DNA of 30,038 bases, taken from the NCBI GenBank assembly GCA_043101615.1, contig JBICID010000068.1:1-30038 (forward strand), written 5' to 3'. Shown in pieces: positions 29,492 to 30,038 of the stretch. A program made the translations under genes and the position numbers. The stretch's first letter is position 1. Each line of letters starts with the position of its first letter. Under the pieces are notes generated by a model. That model was not told the origin of the DNA and searched no databases. It saw nothing but the letters and a program-made list of their open reading frames with translations. The DNA comes from JBLHKT01 sp043101615. Lineage in GTDB: Bacteria > Planctomycetota > Phycisphaerae > Phycisphaerales > UBA1924.

Positions 29492-30038
<547 letters not shown>

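Overview
The window is high-GC DNA (roughly 70% by eye) from a bacterium that is most likely a planctomycete, probably of the Phycisphaerae. The clues are two ECF sigma/anti-sigma pairs, one with an anti-sigma-like protein that carries a pseudopilin-like H-X9-DG tail of the type common in planctomycetes, a membrane protein with a CGYNL/CPEC zinc ribbon, an archaeal-type phosphoglycerate mutase, and large proteins with no clear family. This placement is inferred from gene content; there is no rRNA in the window. I saw no tRNA, rRNA, CRISPR array, insertion sequence or integrase.

Layout. 1-1487 (-): 5' part of an HrpA-type DEAH helicase. 1571-1830: promoter-like element, nested hairpins and an intrinsic terminator that look like an attenuator, leading into a degenerate aspartokinase-like gene (1891-2595, +). 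2776-3576 (-): BtpA family protein. 3606-3767: long inverted repeat. 3810-4388 (+): HD-domain hydrolase. 4450-5751 (-) and 5851-6465 (+): divergent NupC nucleoside transporter and uridine-kinase-like P-loop kinase, a likely nucleoside uptake and salvage pair. 6590-8567 (-): apgM and an M50 metalloprotease. 8681-9461 (-): ribosomal proteins L20 and L35 without infC, followed by three strong hairpins. 9657-11518 (-) and 11670-13986 (+): two back-to-back ECF sigma operons, each with a translationally coupled single-pass anti-sigma-like gene.

14002-24412 (-) is the most unusual part: a tightly packed operon that reads, in transcription order, membrane-anchored vWA protein, secreted protein, ExbB/TolQ/MotA-like, ExbD, ExbD, secreted helical-repeat protein, 1183-residue membrane protein with a C-terminal zinc ribbon, and finally a stand-alone MetRS-beta-like tRNA-binding protein. 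Six junctions are 4-base or 1-base overlaps or a 1-base gap. The vWA protein has an N-terminal helix with the SxxxH pattern of TonB/TolA, so the set looks like a proton-motive-force-driven Exb/Tol-type machine whose TonB-like arm ends in a vWA domain.

24579-25971 (+): pyrH and frr, followed by a C-rich tract (G-rich on the other strand). 26102-27898 (-): SppA signal peptide peptidase with both catalytic residues. 28032-29380 (-): zincin-like metalloprotease coupled to a zinc-ribbon membrane protein. 29492-30038 (+): 5' part of a MoxR AAA ATPase.
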